Origin: an uncultured Lachnospiraceae bacterium
GTDB taxonomy: Bacteria; Bacillota; Clostridia; Lachnospirales; Lachnospiraceae
Assembly (NCBI GenBank): GCA_910586585.1
Contig: CAJUKA010000002.1
Location: forward strand, 114,066-178,065
Reading direction: 5' to 3'
Length of the DNA: 64,000 bases
Below, piece by piece: positions 62,785-64,000 of this stretch (the first letter of the stretch is position 1; every line of letters starts with the position of its first letter). Made by a program: the position numbers and the translations under genes. The notes beneath the pieces are model-generated. The model searched no databases. It saw only the letters and a program-made list of their open reading frames with translations, and was not told the DNA's origin.

Positions 62785-62829
62785 AATTGAGTGCATTGAT
62801 ACTGTTTCACAGTATCTGTACACTCAATT
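62785..62829. terminator. bidirectional terminator between convergent genes
   Basis: AATTGAGTG (62785-62793) pairs with CACTCAATT (62821-62829), enclosing GATACTG/CAGTATC. A-run before and T-rich after, so it can serve both the M56 gene and the minus-strand gene. It resembles the TTGAGCG hairpin family. Confidence 0.6.
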
Positions 62830-62874
62830 GTAATTATTTCAGATGTTATTTATAGATTAATTTCATAACGTACG

Positions 62875-63366
62875 TTATGCCGCATAATCTACATTAGCAC
62901 CTTTGAGTTTTATAGCATCCAATGCCTTTTGATTTTTGGTATATGGATTGGATTCATTGGGATATTTGATCATAGTGTTGGTAACACCACCGGATACATA
63001 AGTGCGTCCACATTCTGGACAGATACCTGTATGAATCGCAACAGAAGCATTGAGAACTTCTCCATTTTTCTGTGATGCTTTTTTGTATGCATTTGATACA
63101 TGCTCATTCTCATGCGCACGAACTTTTGAAGCCGCAGATTCTGGAGAAATATGGGCGGCTGTTTTAAAGGATACATTATTTTCGTCAGAACCATCTTGAT
63201 ATTTGCGTTCTTTGCATGTTTCACAATCCGATGGAGAAGAACGTCGCCCGGCTTTTTTGACATCGTCCGGATTTGCACTTGTTTGTTCTGCACTAACGGA
63301 AGGATTCATTGCAGTTTTGTATATGGAGCTGTTGGGGTATAAACCTGAAACGGCACCAATCATCAT
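62875..63366 (-). CDS. SprA-related putative metalloprotease
   Basis: 163 residues, resembling the SprA-related (PF12118, CJM1_0395-like) family. CETCKERKYQDGSDE is followed by VSFKTAAHISPESAASKVRAHENEHV, where HENEH is an HExxH zinc motif. Next come ICPECGRTYVSGGVTNT and a variable end. The N-terminus has no signal peptide. The start is ATG at 63366, eight bases from AGGAGGT; another ATG nearer that site is out of frame. Proteolytic activity in this family is predicted rather than shown. Confidence 0.78.
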   Translation of the reverse strand: MMIGAVSGLYPNSSIYKTAMNPSVSAEQTSANPDDVKKAGRRSSPSDCETCKERKYQDGSDENNVSFKTAAHISPESAASKVRAHENEHVSNAYKKASQKNGEVLNASVAIHTGICPECGRTYVSGGVTNTMIKYPNESNPYTKNQKALDAIKLKGANVDYAA

Positions 63367-63473
63367 AGGGCATACCTCCTTATCAAATAAATTTTAATTT
63401 TAGTATAGCATAATGAGATTGGAAATAACAGTATTTTTTCCAAATGATTCCATAAAATAAGAATAGGGGTTAT

Positions 63474-63821
63474 CTATTCGTTTTGCTTTTTTTCGAGTGC
63501 CTTTTCTTCGTGTTTGATTTCCCAATGAATCAGGAAGGTAAGGATTCCGCGCAGTAAAATAACGACGCCGAGAATACCAAGTTCTTCCCAATCACGTACA
63601 ATAACTGTACGCAAAACTTCGCTGCCCATTTTAAATTCCAGCGACAGTGCAATTCCCTGCGCTAAGTCGAGCCGGATTTTGGTATCCTGTTTGATCCAAT
63701 ACCAAAAACATTTGATGGCAGTCCAAACTAATATTACAATTCCAAAAAGCTCTAAAATTACAGTGCAGATTTCCACAATGTAGGTTAAAGATTGTTCCAG
63801 GGTATTGATAGCAGTATGCAT
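63474..63821 (-). CDS. DUF1622-like small membrane protein
   Basis: 115-residue membrane protein with three helices: LTYIVEICTVILELFGIVILVW; a re-entrant part around LDLAQGIALSLEFKMGSEVLRTVIV; and ELGILGVVILLRGILTFLIHW. The FKMGSEVLRT-ELGILG-LRGILTF pattern fits DUF1622. The start is ATG 63821 (GGAGG five bases upstream), not the in-frame TTG at 63833. Function unknown. Confidence 0.75.
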   Translation of the reverse strand: MHTAINTLEQSLTYIVEICTVILELFGIVILVWTAIKCFWYWIKQDTKIRLDLAQGIALSLEFKMGSEVLRTVIVRDWEELGILGVVILLRGILTFLIHWEIKHEEKALEKKQNE

Positions 63822-63842
63822 ATAATCCTCCAATTCGTAAAA

Positions 63843-63884
63843 AATTGAACGTTCGTGCGCATAAAAGTAACAGTTCAGCCATGC
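63843..63884. repeat. TTGAACG fragment plus exact 18-mer of the dispersed element
   Basis: AAAATTGAACGTTCGTGCGC resembles the flgE terminator, and GTAACAGTTCAGCCATGC (63867-63884) equals 7414-7431 exactly. The remaining bases to 64000 show no gene. Confidence 0.55.
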
Positions 63885-64000
63885 GCAAATAACAATGAAA
63901 AAGAATGAAAAACGAAAGAGGCTTTCTTTTGTTTTTCATTAGTATAACTATAATTGAGCAAATTTGAAATTTTACCAAAATTACTTAAAATGATTTAAAA

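Overview
The window reads as one contiguous piece of a low-GC Firmicute chromosome, most likely a motile, anaerobic member of the Lachnospiraceae (clostridial cluster XIVa, Roseburia/Eubacterium-like). The reasons are the strong AGGAGG-type ribosome sites, a tRNA-directed T-box leader, CodY, a sigma-K-like factor, FliY in place of FliN, CheC/CheD, a two-iron superoxide reductase, and a large fla/che supercluster that ends at rpsB-tsf. Species assignment is inference; there is no rRNA here.

Layout. 1-2 kb: the 3' end of a SufC-like ATPase, a SufB/SufD-family partner and a nitroreductase. 2-7.2 kb: a Trp-specific T-box followed by trpD-C-F-B-A (trpE and trpG are absent). 7.2-8.2 kb: tRNA-Gly(CCC), desulfoferrodoxin and several intergenic palindromes. 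8.2-15.1 kb: sigK-like gene, yifB, dprA, topA, codY. 15.2-28.6 kb: first flagellar block flgB-flgC-fliE-F-G-H-I-J-motE-like-fliK-flgD-TIGR02530-flgE, closed by a hairpin. 28.6-32.4 kb: an accessory break in the cluster holding two tandem, decayed copies of a PD-(D/E)XK (Rpn/transposase-like) gene, each carrying an identical 155-bp MITE, then a glycosyltransferase and flbD. 32.4-41 kb: second block motA-motB-fliL-fliM-fliY-cheY-fliO-P-Q-R-flhB. 41.2-56.7 kb: third block flhA-flhF-flhG-PilZ-cheB-A-W-C-D-membrane protein-fliA(sigD)-fapA and three poorly known genes. 57-58.9 kb: rpsB-tsf. 58.9-64 kb: a small unknown gene, a BlaI/M56 (BlaR1-like) sensor pair with a striking operator, a SprA-like HExxH protein and a DUF1622 membrane protein.

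How the genes work together. The three flagellar blocks encode nearly the whole basal body, type III export gate, hook, stator, switch and an adaptation system of the CheC/CheD type. codY lies directly upstream of the first block. A CodY-like box sits between the -35 and -10 elements of the flgB promoter, a perfect 15/15 CodY consensus box abuts the motA promoter, and a weaker one precedes flhA. This suggests that GTP/branched-chain amino acid status gates motility at each block.

Most noteworthy points: the CodY boxes; the MITE whose removal with one TAA target duplication restores a reading frame exactly; the unequal tandem duplication with a 430-bp deletion at an ATG microhomology; two peptide segments shared between the FliF extracytoplasmic loop and the outer loop of the M56 sensor protease; a 25-bp perfect inverted-repeat operator before blaI; and families of dispersed short palindromes.
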